Notes under the pieces: model-generated
Seen by the model: only the letters and a program-made list of their open reading frames with translations
What the model was told of the DNA's origin: nothing
The model's database searches: none
Shown: in pieces, positions 19,161 through 28,975 of the stretch
Numbering within the stretch: position 1 is the stretch's first letter
Layout of the letters: every line of letters starts with the position of its first letter
Translations under genes and position numbers: made by a program
Source of the DNA: Eubacteriales bacterium
GTDB lineage: Bacteria; Bacillota; Clostridia; Peptostreptococcales; Anaerovoracaceae
Assembly: GCA_028692105.1 (NCBI GenBank)
Contig: JAQUYC010000002.1
Location: 1-64,000, forward strand
Reading direction: 5' to 3'
DNA length: 64,000 nt

Positions 19161-20072
19161 ATGACATTTGGGGCAGTGATTGGTTCAGTAGAATTAGGTT
19201 TAATTTATTCAATTATGGCATTGGGAGTGTTCTTGTCCTTTCGGACTCTGAACACTCCTGATCTTACGGTTGATGGAAGTATCGTCACCGGCATGGCTGT
19301 TTCGGCCATGATATGCAGTATAGGCGGAAATCCATGGCTTGCTCTCATTGCCGCTTTTATTGCTGGCTGTTTAGCCGGCTTTGTATCAGCATTATTGAAC
19401 ACGAAGCTGGGCATTCAACCTCTACTCGCCGGAATCCTGGTCATGTTGGCCTTATATTCGGTTAATCTTCGGATTATGGGAGGCAGAGCAAATATTGCCA
19501 TAATAAAAAGTGATACTGTCTATAAAAACTTCGAGGAGCTCGTACAGTCGCAATACAGCTCTATCATACTTGGCTTGATTATTTTGATTCTGATTACCGC
19601 ATGCTTTTATTATTTCTTAAGAACACGGCTCGGTTTTGCGTTGCGTGCTACAGGGGATAATGAGGATATGGTGCGATCATCCGGTATCAACAGCGATGCT
19701 ATGAGATTGCTTGGAATGGGCCTGTCAAACGGTATGGTGGGGCTGGCAGGGGGTCTTCTTGCACAGTACCAGTCAGTGTCTGATATAGGTATGGGAGTAG
19801 GAATGGTTGTAGTCGGTCTTGCTTCCGTGATAATCGGGGAAGCTGTTTTCGGGACCACATCTCTGCTAAGAAGGTTAATCGCAGTTTCGCTTGGTGCCAT
19901 ACTGTATCGTATGATAATCGCCCTTGCATTCAATCTTGGAATGCCATCCACAGATTTAAAGCTAATTTCCGCAGTAATCGTTACCATCGCGTTGTCCACG
20001 GGAGTTCTGGGTGAAAAATTCTCGATTCCCGCCTTGTTTCAGAAAGGTGGTAAAAATAATGCTAAAAGTTGA
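19161..20072 (+). CDS. trpY: ABC transporter permease, TrpY type
   Basis: SFRTLNTPDLTVDGSIVTG; multi-TM; between substrate-binding and ATPase genes. Confidence 0.8.
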   Translation: MTFGAVIGSVELGLIYSIMALGVFLSFRTLNTPDLTVDGSIVTGMAVSAMICSIGGNPWLALIAAFIAGCLAGFVSALLNTKLGIQPLLAGILVMLALYSVNLRIMGGRANIAIIKSDTVYKNFEELVQSQYSSIILGLIILILITACFYYFLRTRLGFALRATGDNEDMVRSSGINSDAMRLLGMGLSNGMVGLAGGLLAQYQSVSDIGMGVGMVVVGLASVIIGEAVFGTTSLLRRLIAVSLGAILYRMIIALAFNLGMPSTDLKLISAVIVTIALSTGVLGEKFSIPALFQKGGKNNAKS

Positions 20073-20832
20073 GCGAATCAGTAAAACATTTGGAAAAGGC
20101 AGTATAAACGAAAAGCTTGCAATAGATGATTTGAATCTGACTGTAAATAAAGGTGATTTTATCGCGATTATAGGCAGCAACGGAGCGGGGAAATCAACTT
20201 TGCTTAATTGTATATCAGGCGTATATGGCATCGATTCAGGAAGTATCATGCTTGGTGATATCAACTTAACCAAACTTCCGGAATACAAACGTTCAAAATT
20301 TATTGGCCGCGTATTTCAGGATCCACTGAGGGGCACCGCTTTTGACATGACCATAGAAGAAAACCTTGCAATTGCAAGTACAAAGAACAAGAGTATAGGA
20401 TTGCAGCGTGGATTGAATAAGAAAGAGCGTGAATTATTCAGGGAAAAACTGGCTCTCCTTGACATGGGTCTTGAAAACAGAATGAAACAGAAGTCCAAGC
20501 TGCTGTCAGGTGGACAGCGGCAAGCCTTGACGCTCTTTATGGCTGTTGTTTCCGAACCGAAACTATTGCTTCTTGACGAACATATTGCAGCATTAGATCC
20601 GGGCGCAGCAAAGAAGGTGCTTGCTCTTACCGATGAGTTTTCTAAAACGCCGGATCTTTGTACACTGATGATTACACATAACATGAAGGCGGCGTTAGCG
20701 CATGGAAATCGCACAATCCTGATGAAAGACGGAAAAATAGTAATGGATCTTTATGGGGAAGAACGCAAGAAAATGACAGTTGAAAAGCTTATAGCACAGT
20801 TTGATATCGACAATGACAGGATGCTGTTATAG
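20059..20832 (+). CDS. trpZ: ABC transporter ATP-binding protein, TrpZ type
   Basis: GSNGAGKST Walker A, LLSGGQRQAL signature, LLLDEHIAALDP Walker B; overlaps the permease 3' end. Confidence 0.85.
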   Translation: MLKVERISKTFGKGSINEKLAIDDLNLTVNKGDFIAIIGSNGAGKSTLLNCISGVYGIDSGSIMLGDINLTKLPEYKRSKFIGRVFQDPLRGTAFDMTIEENLAIASTKNKSIGLQRGLNKKERELFREKLALLDMGLENRMKQKSKLLSGGQRQALTLFMAVVSEPKLLLLDEHIAALDPGAAKKVLALTDEFSKTPDLCTLMITHNMKAALAHGNRTILMKDGKIVMDLYGEERKKMTVEKLIAQFDIDNDRMLL

Positions 20833-20950
20833 CCATCTTGCGGAATGTTAAGACTTAATATCTGTAAATTAAGGGTTTTGAGTTAGACGATGAAAATCTG
20901 TCTGCGATGCTAACGTCGATTTTAGCGACTCCGACTCGCGATGCTCGCTG

Positions 20951-21007
20951 CTGTCCGTTTTGCCAGCCAAGCAAAGCTTGGGGCAAAAAGGCGAAGCATC
21001 GGACAGA
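20951..21007. repeat. Intergenic nested inverted repeat, possible dispersed palindromic element
   Basis: CTGTCCG-TTTTGCC-AG-CCAAG-CAAAG-CTTGG-GGCAAAA-...-CGGACAG. Confidence 0.5.
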
Positions 21008-21089
21008 ATGTTAAAAAGAAGTTTGTTTACAGAGCACTGCCGGTGGTATAATAAATACAATATAGTTTAAGATATTATAAGGATGTATA

Positions 21090-21518
21090 ATGCAAAAATC
21101 AGCTGCCGTTTTAGAAATTATTAATGATGAAACCGCAAAGATCATGCTGCATAAGCATAAACGGTGTTTTGACTGCGGGTTTTGCAGCAAGCATATGCAT
21201 CCCGGTTCCATTTTAGAGGCAGCAAATCCGGTTAATGCTAAGGAAGGCGAAACGGTAGATGTTAATGTCAAGAAGCAGCTTACGGGTGCTGAACTTACTT
21301 TTACCTTTATCCTGCCTGTCATGGCATTCTTTTTCGGGCTGTTTTTAGGCGGTGCGTTTTTTATTGCGGATGAAATACAGGGATATGTAGCTGTAACAGT
21401 TGCATTTGCCTCACTTGCCGCAGCGATTATGGCCGGCATGACGTATAAAAAGAACAATCCGCCGGTTTATAAAGCAACGATAGTTAAAATAGTAAAGTCT
21501 GAAGAAGCAAGATTGTAA
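21090..21518 (+). CDS. SoxR-reducing system protein RseC/MucC family
   Basis: KRCFDCGFCSKHM Cys cluster plus two TM helices. Confidence 0.75.
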   Translation: MQKSAAVLEIINDETAKIMLHKHKRCFDCGFCSKHMHPGSILEAANPVNAKEGETVDVNVKKQLTGAELTFTFILPVMAFFFGLFLGGAFFIADEIQGYVAVTVAFASLAAAIMAGMTYKKNNPPVYKATIVKIVKSEEARL

Positions 21519-21573
21519 CAGCGCGATAAAATGGGCAGAATGTTAACAAGTTGATAAAACACTGGAGGTAGCA

Positions 21574-21903
21574 ATGAAGGATATTATTTATTTAACAGAA
21601 GAAAACTATGAAAGCGAAGTAATGGGCTCGGATATTCCTGTCCTTGTAGATTTCTATGCAGATTGGTGCGGACCCTGTAAGATGGTTGGACCTATTTTAG
21701 AGATTTTAGCAGAGAATTATGAAAATAAAGTGAAGATCTGCAAAATTAATATCGATGAACAGCGTAAGCTTGCTATCGCCAATAAAGTAATGAGTATTCC
21801 GACATTACTTTTTGTAAAAAATGGTGAAATTAAAGAAAGGTTCTCCGGTGCATTACCTCAGTCCGTTTTGGAAGAAAAACTGGATGCACTGATTTCAGCT
21901 TAG
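21574..21903 (+). CDS. trxA: Thioredoxin
   Basis: VDFYADWCGPCKMVGPILE, SIPTLLFVKNGE. Confidence 0.96.
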   Translation: MKDIIYLTEENYESEVMGSDIPVLVDFYADWCGPCKMVGPILEILAENYENKVKICKINIDEQRKLAIANKVMSIPTLLFVKNGEIKERFSGALPQSVLEEKLDALISA

Positions 21904-21905
21904 TC

Positions 21906-23366
21906 ATGTTCTCCTTTACATTTCTGGACATGTCGTTTTTAATCATGGGGCTTTTCCTGTTCAATATTATCATTGCACTGACGATAATTTTTCTTGAAAG
22001 GAAAAACCCCTCTGCAACTCTGGCATGGATCATGATATTATTTCTGGTCCCTGTAGTAGGGATCATTCTTTATTTTTTGCTTTCACAAAATATTGCACGG
22101 CAGCGTATTTTTCAAATGACAAAATACGAAGAGTCGATGATCAATATGTCTTTGACTGAGCAGATAAACGAGATTAAAAAAGGAGAATTCGAATTTACTA
22201 ATCCCGAATCGAAAAAATGGCAGGATATGATACATCTGCATCAGACCTACGGTGAATCTTTTTTTACACAAGATAACAGGGTTTTTGTCTTAACTGACGG
22301 AAGACATAAGTTTGACAGTTTGTTCAATGATATAAAGAAGGCAAAGCACACAATCAACATCATGTATTTTATTGTGAAAAATGACAGCATGGGCCGTTTA
22401 TTGATTGATAAGCTTACAGAAAAAGCAAGAGAAGGGGTTGAAGTCAGATTTCTGATTGATGCCATGGGAAGCAGGCAGATTTCCGGAAAAAATTTAGAGT
22501 CATTTAAAGAAGCCGGCGGACGATATGCCTTTTTCTTTCCGCCGAAGTTCAAATTCCTGAATTTAAAGCTAAATTACAGAAATCACAGGAAATTGGCCGT
22601 CATTGATGGCACAATAGGATATTTAGGCGGTTTCAATGTAGGGAATGAGTACATAGGAAAAAAGAAAAAATTCGGCTATTGGAGAGACACCCACCTGAAA
22701 CTGATAGGCTCGTGTGTACAGGATATGAATGCCCGCTTTATCTTGGACTGGCGCTTTGCATCAAAGGAAAAAATGTTGTTATCTCAAGCTTATTACAGTG
22801 AAGCATTTCAAGCGGGAAATACGGGAATACAGATTGTTTCCAGCGGTCCCGACTCATTAAAAGAGGAAATTAAACAGGGCTATTTAAAATTAATCTCATC
22901 TGCAAAAAAGAGTATTTATATTCAAACCCCTTATTTCGTGCCGGATGCAAGCATTCTGGAAGCCTTGAAAACAGCTGTATTATGTGGTGTAGATGTCAAG
23001 ATCATGATCCCGTGTAAGCCGGATCATATGTTTGTTTATTGGGCAACTTATTACTATATCGGTGTATTGTTACACTATGGTGTCAAGGCTTATATTTACG
23101 ACGAAGGATTTCTGCATGCAAAGACAATATGTGTTGATGGTGAGGTTGCTTCAATAGGCTCCGCAAATTTTGACATTCGGAGCTTTCGGTTAAATTTTGA
23201 AGCGAATGCTTTTATTTATGACGCAGCAGAGGTGTATAAACTGGAAGCTATGTTTGAGAGCGACATGATGCGCTGCCATGAACTTACAAAACAGCTCTAC
23301 TATAAGCGACCCTTAATTATAAAATTCAAGGAATCCATATCAAGGCTGCTGTCGGATTTATTATAG
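21906..23366 (+). CDS. cls: Cardiolipin synthase
   Basis: Two HKD motifs ([40 protein letters not shown]) and N-terminal TM helices. Confidence 0.94.
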   Translation: MFSFTFLDMSFLIMGLFLFNIIIALTIIFLERKNPSATLAWIMILFLVPVVGIILYFLLSQNIARQRIFQMTKYEESMINMSLTEQINEIKKGEFEFTNPESKKWQDMIHLHQTYGESFFTQDNRVFVLTDGRHKFDSLFNDIKKAKHTINIMYFIVKNDSMGRLLIDKLTEKAREGVEVRFLIDAMGSRQISGKNLESFKEAGGRYAFFFPPKFKFLNLKLNYRNHRKLAVIDGTIGYLGGFNVGNEYIGKKKKFGYWRDTHLKLIGSCVQDMNARFILDWRFASKEKMLLSQAYYSEAFQAGNTGIQIVSSGPDSLKEEIKQGYLKLISSAKKSIYIQTPYFVPDASILEALKTAVLCGVDVKIMIPCKPDHMFVYWATYYYIGVLLHYGVKAYIYDEGFLHAKTICVDGEVASIGSANFDIRSFRLNFEANAFIYDAAEVYKLEAMFESDMMRCHELTKQLYYKRPLIIKFKESISRLLSDLL

Positions 23367-23396
23367 CTATTCAAATCGTTCGGGCACATATATCAG

Positions 23397-23434
23397 CCCG
23401 CCGGCAATCTGTGAAACAGATTGCCGGCGGTTTA
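23397..23434 (+). terminator. Rho-independent terminator after cls
   Basis: cccgccggcaatctg-tgaa-acagattgccggcggttta. Confidence 0.85.
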
Positions 23435-23515
23435 TCTACAGATGCGGTACAAATAAACTTGATTATTGTAAAAACATTTTATATAATGTTACATTATGAC
23501 GAAAGGGGAGCGACA

Positions 23516-24763
23516 ATGTATTTTAATAATATGGACAAGTCAGATCCTGAAATAAGTGCCATCATAAAAAGAGAAATGGCAAGACAGGAAAATAAAATTG
23601 AATTGATTGCATCAGAGAATTTTACCAGCAGCGCAGTAATGGAGGCATGTGGCAGCGCGCTTACGAATAAGTATGCAGAAGGTTATCCCGGAAAGAGATA
23701 TTACGGAGGCTGTGAACATGTAGATGAAGCAGAAAGCCTGGCTATTCAGCGTGTCAAGGATTTGTTTCATGCAGAACATGCCAATGTTCAGCCACATTCA
23801 GGAGCAAACGCTAACTTAGGGGTATATTTTGCATTACTCGAACCGGGTGATACTGTACTTGGTATGGATTTATCAAACGGGGGACATTTAACCCACGGAA
23901 GTCCGGTAAATATGTCTGGTAAATACTATCGTTTCATCTCGTACGGATTAGACCAAGAGACAGAAAGAATCGACTTTGACCAGGTCAGAAGGCTTGCACT
24001 TGAGAATAAGCCAAAAATGATCGTAGCAGGTGCCAGTGCATATCCGAGAATAATAGAAGCAGATAAATTCAGAGAGATTGCTGATGAAATCGGGGCTTTG
24101 CTGATGGTTGATATGGCTCATATTGCAGGGCTTGTTGCCGTTGGGCTTCATCCAAATCCGGTAGAGCATGCACACATAGTGACCAGCACGACACACAAAA
24201 CTCTTAGAGGCCCCAGAGGTGGCTTGATCCTTTGTAAGGAGGAATTTGCTAAGCAAATCGATAAGGCGATATTCCCCGGGATGCAGGGTGGTCCTTTGAT
24301 GCACATTATAGCAGGCAAGGCGATATGCTTTAAAGAGGCTTCACAACCTGAATTTATTGATTACCAAAAGCAGGTGCTGAAAAATGCTCAGGTGATGGCA
24401 AAGGAACTGCTGGATAGAGATTTCAAACTGGTATCAGGCGGAACCGACAATCATCTGATTCTTCTTAACCTTACCAATAAAAATATAACCGGAAAAGAAG
24501 CGGAAAAGCTGCTTGATGCAGCCGGTATCACGACGAACAAGAATTCGGTTCCGAATGACCCGAATGGTCCTTTCGTTACGAGTGGAATACGTCTCGGAAC
24601 CCCGGCAATGACTACCCGTGGCTTTAAAGAACAGGAAATCGCCATGGTGGTGGAAGCTATCGGACTGATTATTAATAATCCGACAGACTCGGGATCAGCT
24701 GAGAAGGCTAAAAATATCGTAAGGGAGCTCTGTGAATCCCATCCGCTTTATAACTTGAAATAG
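23516..24763 (+). CDS. glyA: Serine hydroxymethyltransferase
   Basis: [27 protein letters not shown] (PLP lysine); ATG 23516 with gaaagggg RBS. Confidence 0.97.
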   Translation: MYFNNMDKSDPEISAIIKREMARQENKIELIASENFTSSAVMEACGSALTNKYAEGYPGKRYYGGCEHVDEAESLAIQRVKDLFHAEHANVQPHSGANANLGVYFALLEPGDTVLGMDLSNGGHLTHGSPVNMSGKYYRFISYGLDQETERIDFDQVRRLALENKPKMIVAGASAYPRIIEADKFREIADEIGALLMVDMAHIAGLVAVGLHPNPVEHAHIVTSTTHKTLRGPRGGLILCKEEFAKQIDKAIFPGMQGGPLMHIIAGKAICFKEASQPEFIDYQKQVLKNAQVMAKELLDRDFKLVSGGTDNHLILLNLTNKNITGKEAEKLLDAAGITTNKNSVPNDPNGPFVTSGIRLGTPAMTTRGFKEQEIAMVVEAIGLIINNPTDSGSAEKAKNIVRELCESHPLYNLK

Positions 24764-24814
24764 AATGGGCAGGTAACCGGCCAGCTCAAACAGAATAATG
24801 CAGAACTGACAGTT

Positions 24815-24850
24815 AAGCCAGAGAATCATGCAACTGATTGCTCTGGCTTT
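24815..24850. terminator. Probable bidirectional terminator between glyA and the LysM protein gene
   Basis: aagccagagaatca...tgattgctctggcttt hairpin in a convergent intergenic region. Confidence 0.7.
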
Positions 24851-24853
24851 AGT

Positions 24854-26638
24854 TTAGTTAGGGATACAAACTTTTGTACCCGGAATGCTGAAATCATCTG
24901 TAGTTAACATTGGATTTGCAATCAGGAGGCGGTCAGAGATCACAAGCAGCTTTTTACTGATTGAATTCAATGAATCCCCGCTTTTGACAACGTAAGCTCC
25001 TGACATTGGGCAAGTATGGAAAAGATCTTCGTCCGGTATGCATATAGGCATATCGGCAAGCTGTTCCGTGAAATCCACGGAAGGATTGCTGCTTTGGAGA
25101 GCCGCAAAAGTAATTTTATACCTGTCTAATATTCTGGTTACGGTATCGCCTTGCTGTGTCTTGTAGATTTTATATTCAGTGTTGTTATGGCCATCTGTAT
25201 CTTCGCTCGACCCCCAAGCAGATTGTGCTTGACTGCCCTCTTCCAGATTATTACTTACAGGAATACAGATTTGCATACCGATCCTGAGATCATAGGGATC
25301 CAATTCAGGATTGGCTCTCATCAGTTCATCTAAAGTGATTTGATACCGTCTTGCCAACATATAAAGTGTATCGCCGGTCCTGATTGTATGCATAAACCCT
25401 TCACAAGCAGGGGTTTCTCCCGGCGCAGGAGCAGAAGGCATTGAAGGTATATTCGGCATCGGTGTTGAAGGCATTGAAGGTATGGTTGGCATAGGCATTG
25501 ATGGTATGGTTGGCATAGGCATTGATGGCATGGTTGGCATAGGCATTGATGGCATGGTTGGCATCGGCGTTGTCGGTATAGATGGCATTGTAGGAACTGA
25601 AGGCATAAAAGGCATTGAAGGCATTGACGGTGTAGGCTGCATCGGGGTTCGTAAAGGTGTACCGCCCGGTCTGTTTGGGGTTGGAATACAAAGTTCCATG
25701 CCTATTCTCAGCATATGGCAATCTATACCCGGATTTGCCGATATTATCTCATCAAGTGTCAATTTATATTGCTTTGCCAGCATGTAAAGCGTATCACCGG
25801 ATTGCACTACATGAATAATCCCTCTGCATCCCGGCCTGCGTTCTTCCGGCAAGGCTAAATGAATCGGAATACAGACCTCCTGCCCTATCTGCAGGTTATA
25901 AGGGTCGACACCAGGATTGGCACTTAGAATATCTTCTATGAGTATATTATATTGCTTTGACATCATGTAAAAAGTATCTCCTGCTTTGATTGTATGCAAT
26001 ATGCCTTCACAAACTGGTCGGGGCATCGGAACCGGAGCCGGAACAGGAGCTGGTCTCGGAACTGGAGCCGGAGCTGGAGTCGGTCTCGGCATGGGAGCCG
26101 GAGCCGGTGCCGGTCTTGGCATAGGGGCTGGAGCTGGTGCCGGTCTTGGCATAGGAGCCGGAGCTGGTGCCGGTCTTGGCATAGGAGCCGGAGCTGGTGC
26201 TGGTCTTGGCATAGGAGCCGGAGCTGGTGCTGGTCTTGGCATAGGAGCCGGAGCTGGCGCCGGCATTGGCATAGGAGCTGGAGCTGGTGCAGGTCTTGGC
26301 ATAGGAGCCGGAGCTGGAGCCGGCATTGGCATAGGAACAGGCATTACGGGTTCTTCAGGTTCACACCTTACCGGTTCCCATTCACAAGGATCATGTGACG
26401 GTTTGCCGCCGCCGGTCTTTTTCCCGGGTATACAGATTCGCTGACCAAGTCTGAGATTGTAAGGGTTAAGGATTCGATTTGCATCCATAAGTATAGCTAC
26501 CGAAACGCCATATTTTTGAGATATGGAATAAAGCGTATCTCCGGTTCTGACGGTATATACATCTACGCAGACATATTCTTCTGATGGGAGAATTGGAGGC
26601 CGTGGAAATCCAGGATCCATACAATTATTTTGACCCAT
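24854..26638 (-). CDS. Multi-LysM protein (six LysM modules) with two Pro-rich low-complexity linkers
   Basis: Repeated [19 protein letters not shown] / [16 protein letters not shown] / [16 protein letters not shown] / [16 protein letters not shown] / [16 protein letters not shown] / [16 protein letters not shown] modules. Confidence 0.92.
   Translation of the reverse strand: MGQNNCMDPGFPRPPILPSEEYVCVDVYTVRTGDTLYSISQKYGVSVAILMDANRILNPYNLRLGQRICIPGKKTGGGKPSHDPCEWEPVRCEPEEPVMPVPMPMPAPAPAPMPRPAPAPAPMPMPAPAPAPMPRPAPAPAPMPRPAPAPAPMPRPAPAPAPMPRPAPAPAPMPRPAPAPAPMPRPTPAPAPVPRPAPVPAPVPMPRPVCEGILHTIKAGDTFYMMSKQYNILIEDILSANPGVDPYNLQIGQEVCIPIHLALPEERRPGCRGIIHVVQSGDTLYMLAKQYKLTLDEIISANPGIDCHMLRIGMELCIPTPNRPGGTPLRTPMQPTPSMPSMPFMPSVPTMPSIPTTPMPTMPSMPMPTMPSMPMPTIPSMPMPTIPSMPSTPMPNIPSMPSAPAPGETPACEGFMHTIRTGDTLYMLARRYQITLDELMRANPELDPYDLRIGMQICIPVSNNLEEGSQAQSAWGSSEDTDGHNNTEYKIYKTQQGDTVTRILDRYKITFAALQSSNPSVDFTEQLADMPICIPDEDLFHTCPMSGAYVVKSGDSLNSISKKLLVISDRLLIANPMLTTDDFSIPGTKVCIPN
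25446..25640. repeat. In-frame 24-bp-type minisatellite encoding (M)PTMPSMPM-like units
   Basis: Repeated ggcattgatggcatggttggcata on + strand, minus-strand coding. Confidence 0.85.
26040..26340. repeat. In-frame 30-bp minisatellite encoding [10 protein letters not shown]-like units
   Basis: Repeated ggagccggagctggtgccggtcttggcata. Confidence 0.9.
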
Positions 26639-26770
26639 AACTAATAAATCACCTCTCGTTCAATTTTTACTATCATATTATTTAAAGCAGTTATATTTTG
26701 TGCTAAAATAATATAATTAGGGACAAGCATCAAATGTTTTGCATGCTAATATTTTGAGAGGAGCAGTACA

Positions 26771-28069
26771 TTGAGCACGATAAATCTAAATCCCCTTATC
26801 TTATACGGCAATATAAGACAGGATGAGACTATAAATCTGGCAGCAAAAATATTCAATGAATTTGATTATCATGAATATATATCATATATGGAGCCTGATT
26901 ACTACAATATACAGGAAAACCTTTTAAGATCAACGGAAGATTCATGCATCGGAGGAACCTTTTGGCAGAATTATATCTGCAAATTGATCGCTGAGAGTGA
27001 GAATCGTCTCAGCATCATGTGTGAAAAGGGAGAGCAGGATGAGAACGTTCAAAAAATTGCTCTGCGGGAAATGAAGGAACTGAAAAAGCTATATTATCTG
27101 AACTGGAGCAGTATTGACGAAATATTTGAAAATACAGGAACATCGGTCTGCTCTATGGTGCAGCATTGCACTGTAAATACTCAGACAGGATATCGCATCA
27201 AGATCAGGCAGGCACTAAAAGCAGATTCTAATCAGAAAACGTTGAATTTGCTCAAAGACTACTATGGCAAGCATGGAAGCGGCATATTCGAACGATACCA
27301 GGCATTTCTTTGGGATGAAATGCTCGTCGGAGTGAAAAACTACGACCAAGTCACTTTTGATCAACTGATCGGGTACGAAAGACAAAAAACTGCGCTGATT
27401 GAAAACACAGAATTTTTTTTAAGAGGATTTAAGGCGAATAATGTTTTGCTGCATGGTGACAGAGGTACAGGCAAATCTTCTTGCGTTAAGGCATTGCTGA
27501 ATAAATTTGATGATCGCAAATTAAAGTTAATATCTCTTAATAAAAATCAAGTAGATAATCTTTATAGGATTATGGAATCTATTGCTGATCGAGGCTGCAA
27601 ATATATAATATTTATCGATGATCTATCTTTTGAAGACACAGAAACCGGATATAAGCAGTTCAAATCCATTATTGAGGGAGGGATTGCATCGCAGCCGTCT
27701 AATATATTGATTTATGTTACTTCAAATCGGAGAAATATAATTAAAGAAACATGGAAGGACCGTGAAGAAGGCGGAGAAGTTCATAGCAGTGACGGGATGC
27801 AGGAGAAGCTGTCTCTTGCGGATCGGTTCGGACTGACGATCACCTTTTACTCACCTGATAAGGAAGACTATCTGAACATAGTAAAAGGGATAGCAAAACA
27901 AGAAAAGCTTGAAATAGCAGAGAGCCGTCTTATCGAAGAGGCGCTTAGATGGGATATAAGACAAAAGGGTCGTTCAGGAAGAAGTGCACGACAGTTTATC
28001 AATTACCTTCAATCAAAGATACTGACGGAAGGTACGGCATATAATAAGCAAAAGGAGAGTATAGATTGA
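26771..28069 (+). CDS. DUF815-type AAA ATPase
   Basis: FDQLIGYERQKTALIENTEFFLRGFKANNVLLHGDRGTGKSS Walker A, YIIFIDDLSFE Walker B. Confidence 0.88.
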   Translation: MSTINLNPLILYGNIRQDETINLAAKIFNEFDYHEYISYMEPDYYNIQENLLRSTEDSCIGGTFWQNYICKLIAESENRLSIMCEKGEQDENVQKIALREMKELKKLYYLNWSSIDEIFENTGTSVCSMVQHCTVNTQTGYRIKIRQALKADSNQKTLNLLKDYYGKHGSGIFERYQAFLWDEMLVGVKNYDQVTFDQLIGYERQKTALIENTEFFLRGFKANNVLLHGDRGTGKSSCVKALLNKFDDRKLKLISLNKNQVDNLYRIMESIADRGCKYIIFIDDLSFEDTETGYKQFKSIIEGGIASQPSNILIYVTSNRRNIIKETWKDREEGGEVHSSDGMQEKLSLADRFGLTITFYSPDKEDYLNIVKGIAKQEKLEIAESRLIEEALRWDIRQKGRSGRSARQFINYLQSKILTEGTAYNKQKESID

Positions 28070-28782
28070 GATTTATCAGAAACAACCCGCTGGCTGTTTT
28101 GTTTTTATTTTTTATGGCTTACCAGTCAATAATGAGTGGACAAATGAAAGACCCTATGAGTTGGATCATAGAGAAATTGATTATTCTTCCGGCAATTCTG
28201 ATCGGGCTTTCATTTCATGAATTTGCTCATGCTTTTGCAGCGGATAGGTTAGGGGATCCTACACCGGCACAACAGGGAAGAGTGACGATTAATCCCATAG
28301 CCCATGTAGATTTTTTGGGGTTTTTGGCTCTTATATTTATCGGATTTGGATGGGGAAAGCCGGTTGAAGTCAACCCAAGCAATTTTAAAAATATGAGAAG
28401 GGACAACTTGATAGTTGATGTAGCAGGTGTCACGATAAATTTTATTTTAGCAATTATATTTACAGGTATCCTGCGGCTGCTGACCACTTATCAGTACAAT
28501 TTTATAAACTCTTCATTGGGAAGCATTGTAGTCGAAATGATTTTTGCGATTATTTCTATCAATATAGTATTGATGATCTTTAATTTGCTTCCGATTCCGC
28601 CGCTGGACGGATTTGGCATACTAACAGAGGTATTCAATCTCCGGCAAAAAGAATTTTATTATAAGATATATGATAAGGGCTTTATAATTCTGTTATTTCT
28701 ATTGATTTTTAATATCGTTGAGCTGATACTTGTGCCATCGGTTAATTTTGTATATGGTTTAGTAATGAGTATTTTCTTTTAA
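28066..28782 (+). CDS. Site-2 protease (M50) family membrane protein
   Basis: LSFHEFAHAFAADRLGDPTPAQQGRVTINP; NLLPIPPLDGF. Confidence 0.92.
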   Translation: MRFIRNNPLAVLFLFFMAYQSIMSGQMKDPMSWIIEKLIILPAILIGLSFHEFAHAFAADRLGDPTPAQQGRVTINPIAHVDFLGFLALIFIGFGWGKPVEVNPSNFKNMRRDNLIVDVAGVTINFILAIIFTGILRLLTTYQYNFINSSLGSIVVEMIFAIISINIVLMIFNLLPIPPLDGFGILTEVFNLRQKEFYYKIYDKGFIILLFLLIFNIVELILVPSVNFVYGLVMSIFF

Positions 28783-28827
28783 TGTTAATCTGAAGAAATT
28801 TAGATATAGAAGTATTGGAAAAACTAA

Positions 28828-28854
28828 TTAGCACTCTCGATGCGGGAGTGCTAA
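28828..28854. promoter_or_regulatory. CIRCE element (HrcA operator) upstream of clpB
   Basis: TTAGCACTC-N9-GAGTGCTAA, exact consensus arms. Confidence 0.95.
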
Positions 28855-28975
28855 TTAGTTAGTTTAAAGCATCATGGAAGTGGTATATAATATAGTAGTG
28901 ATTTCCGAATATTTAAGGAAATATTTAGTATTGCAAACCAAAAAAACATGCTTAACAGCAAGGGGGTGTTTATAT

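Noticed and set aside
20869-21060. 63-aa minus-strand ORF (…CLAGKTDSSEHRESESLKSTLASQTDFHRLTQNP)
   Set aside because: It overlaps the structured intergenic repeat and has no clear RBS; treated as a repeat element rather than a gene.
25401-25787. Antisense and shifted-frame ORFs over the PTMPSMPM repeat
   Set aside because: Same artefact of a repeat whose period is a multiple of three; the LysM frame is the coding one.
25446-26340. Possible CRISPR array
   Set aside because: The units are contiguous tandem repeats with no unique spacers and are translated within the LysM protein.
25986-26444. 152-aa and 134-aa plus-strand ORFs with Gly-Ala or Arg-Ser repeats ([13 protein letters not shown]...)
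   Set aside because: They are the antisense of the [10 protein letters not shown] minisatellite in the LysM gene; periodic DNA gives open frames on several strands.
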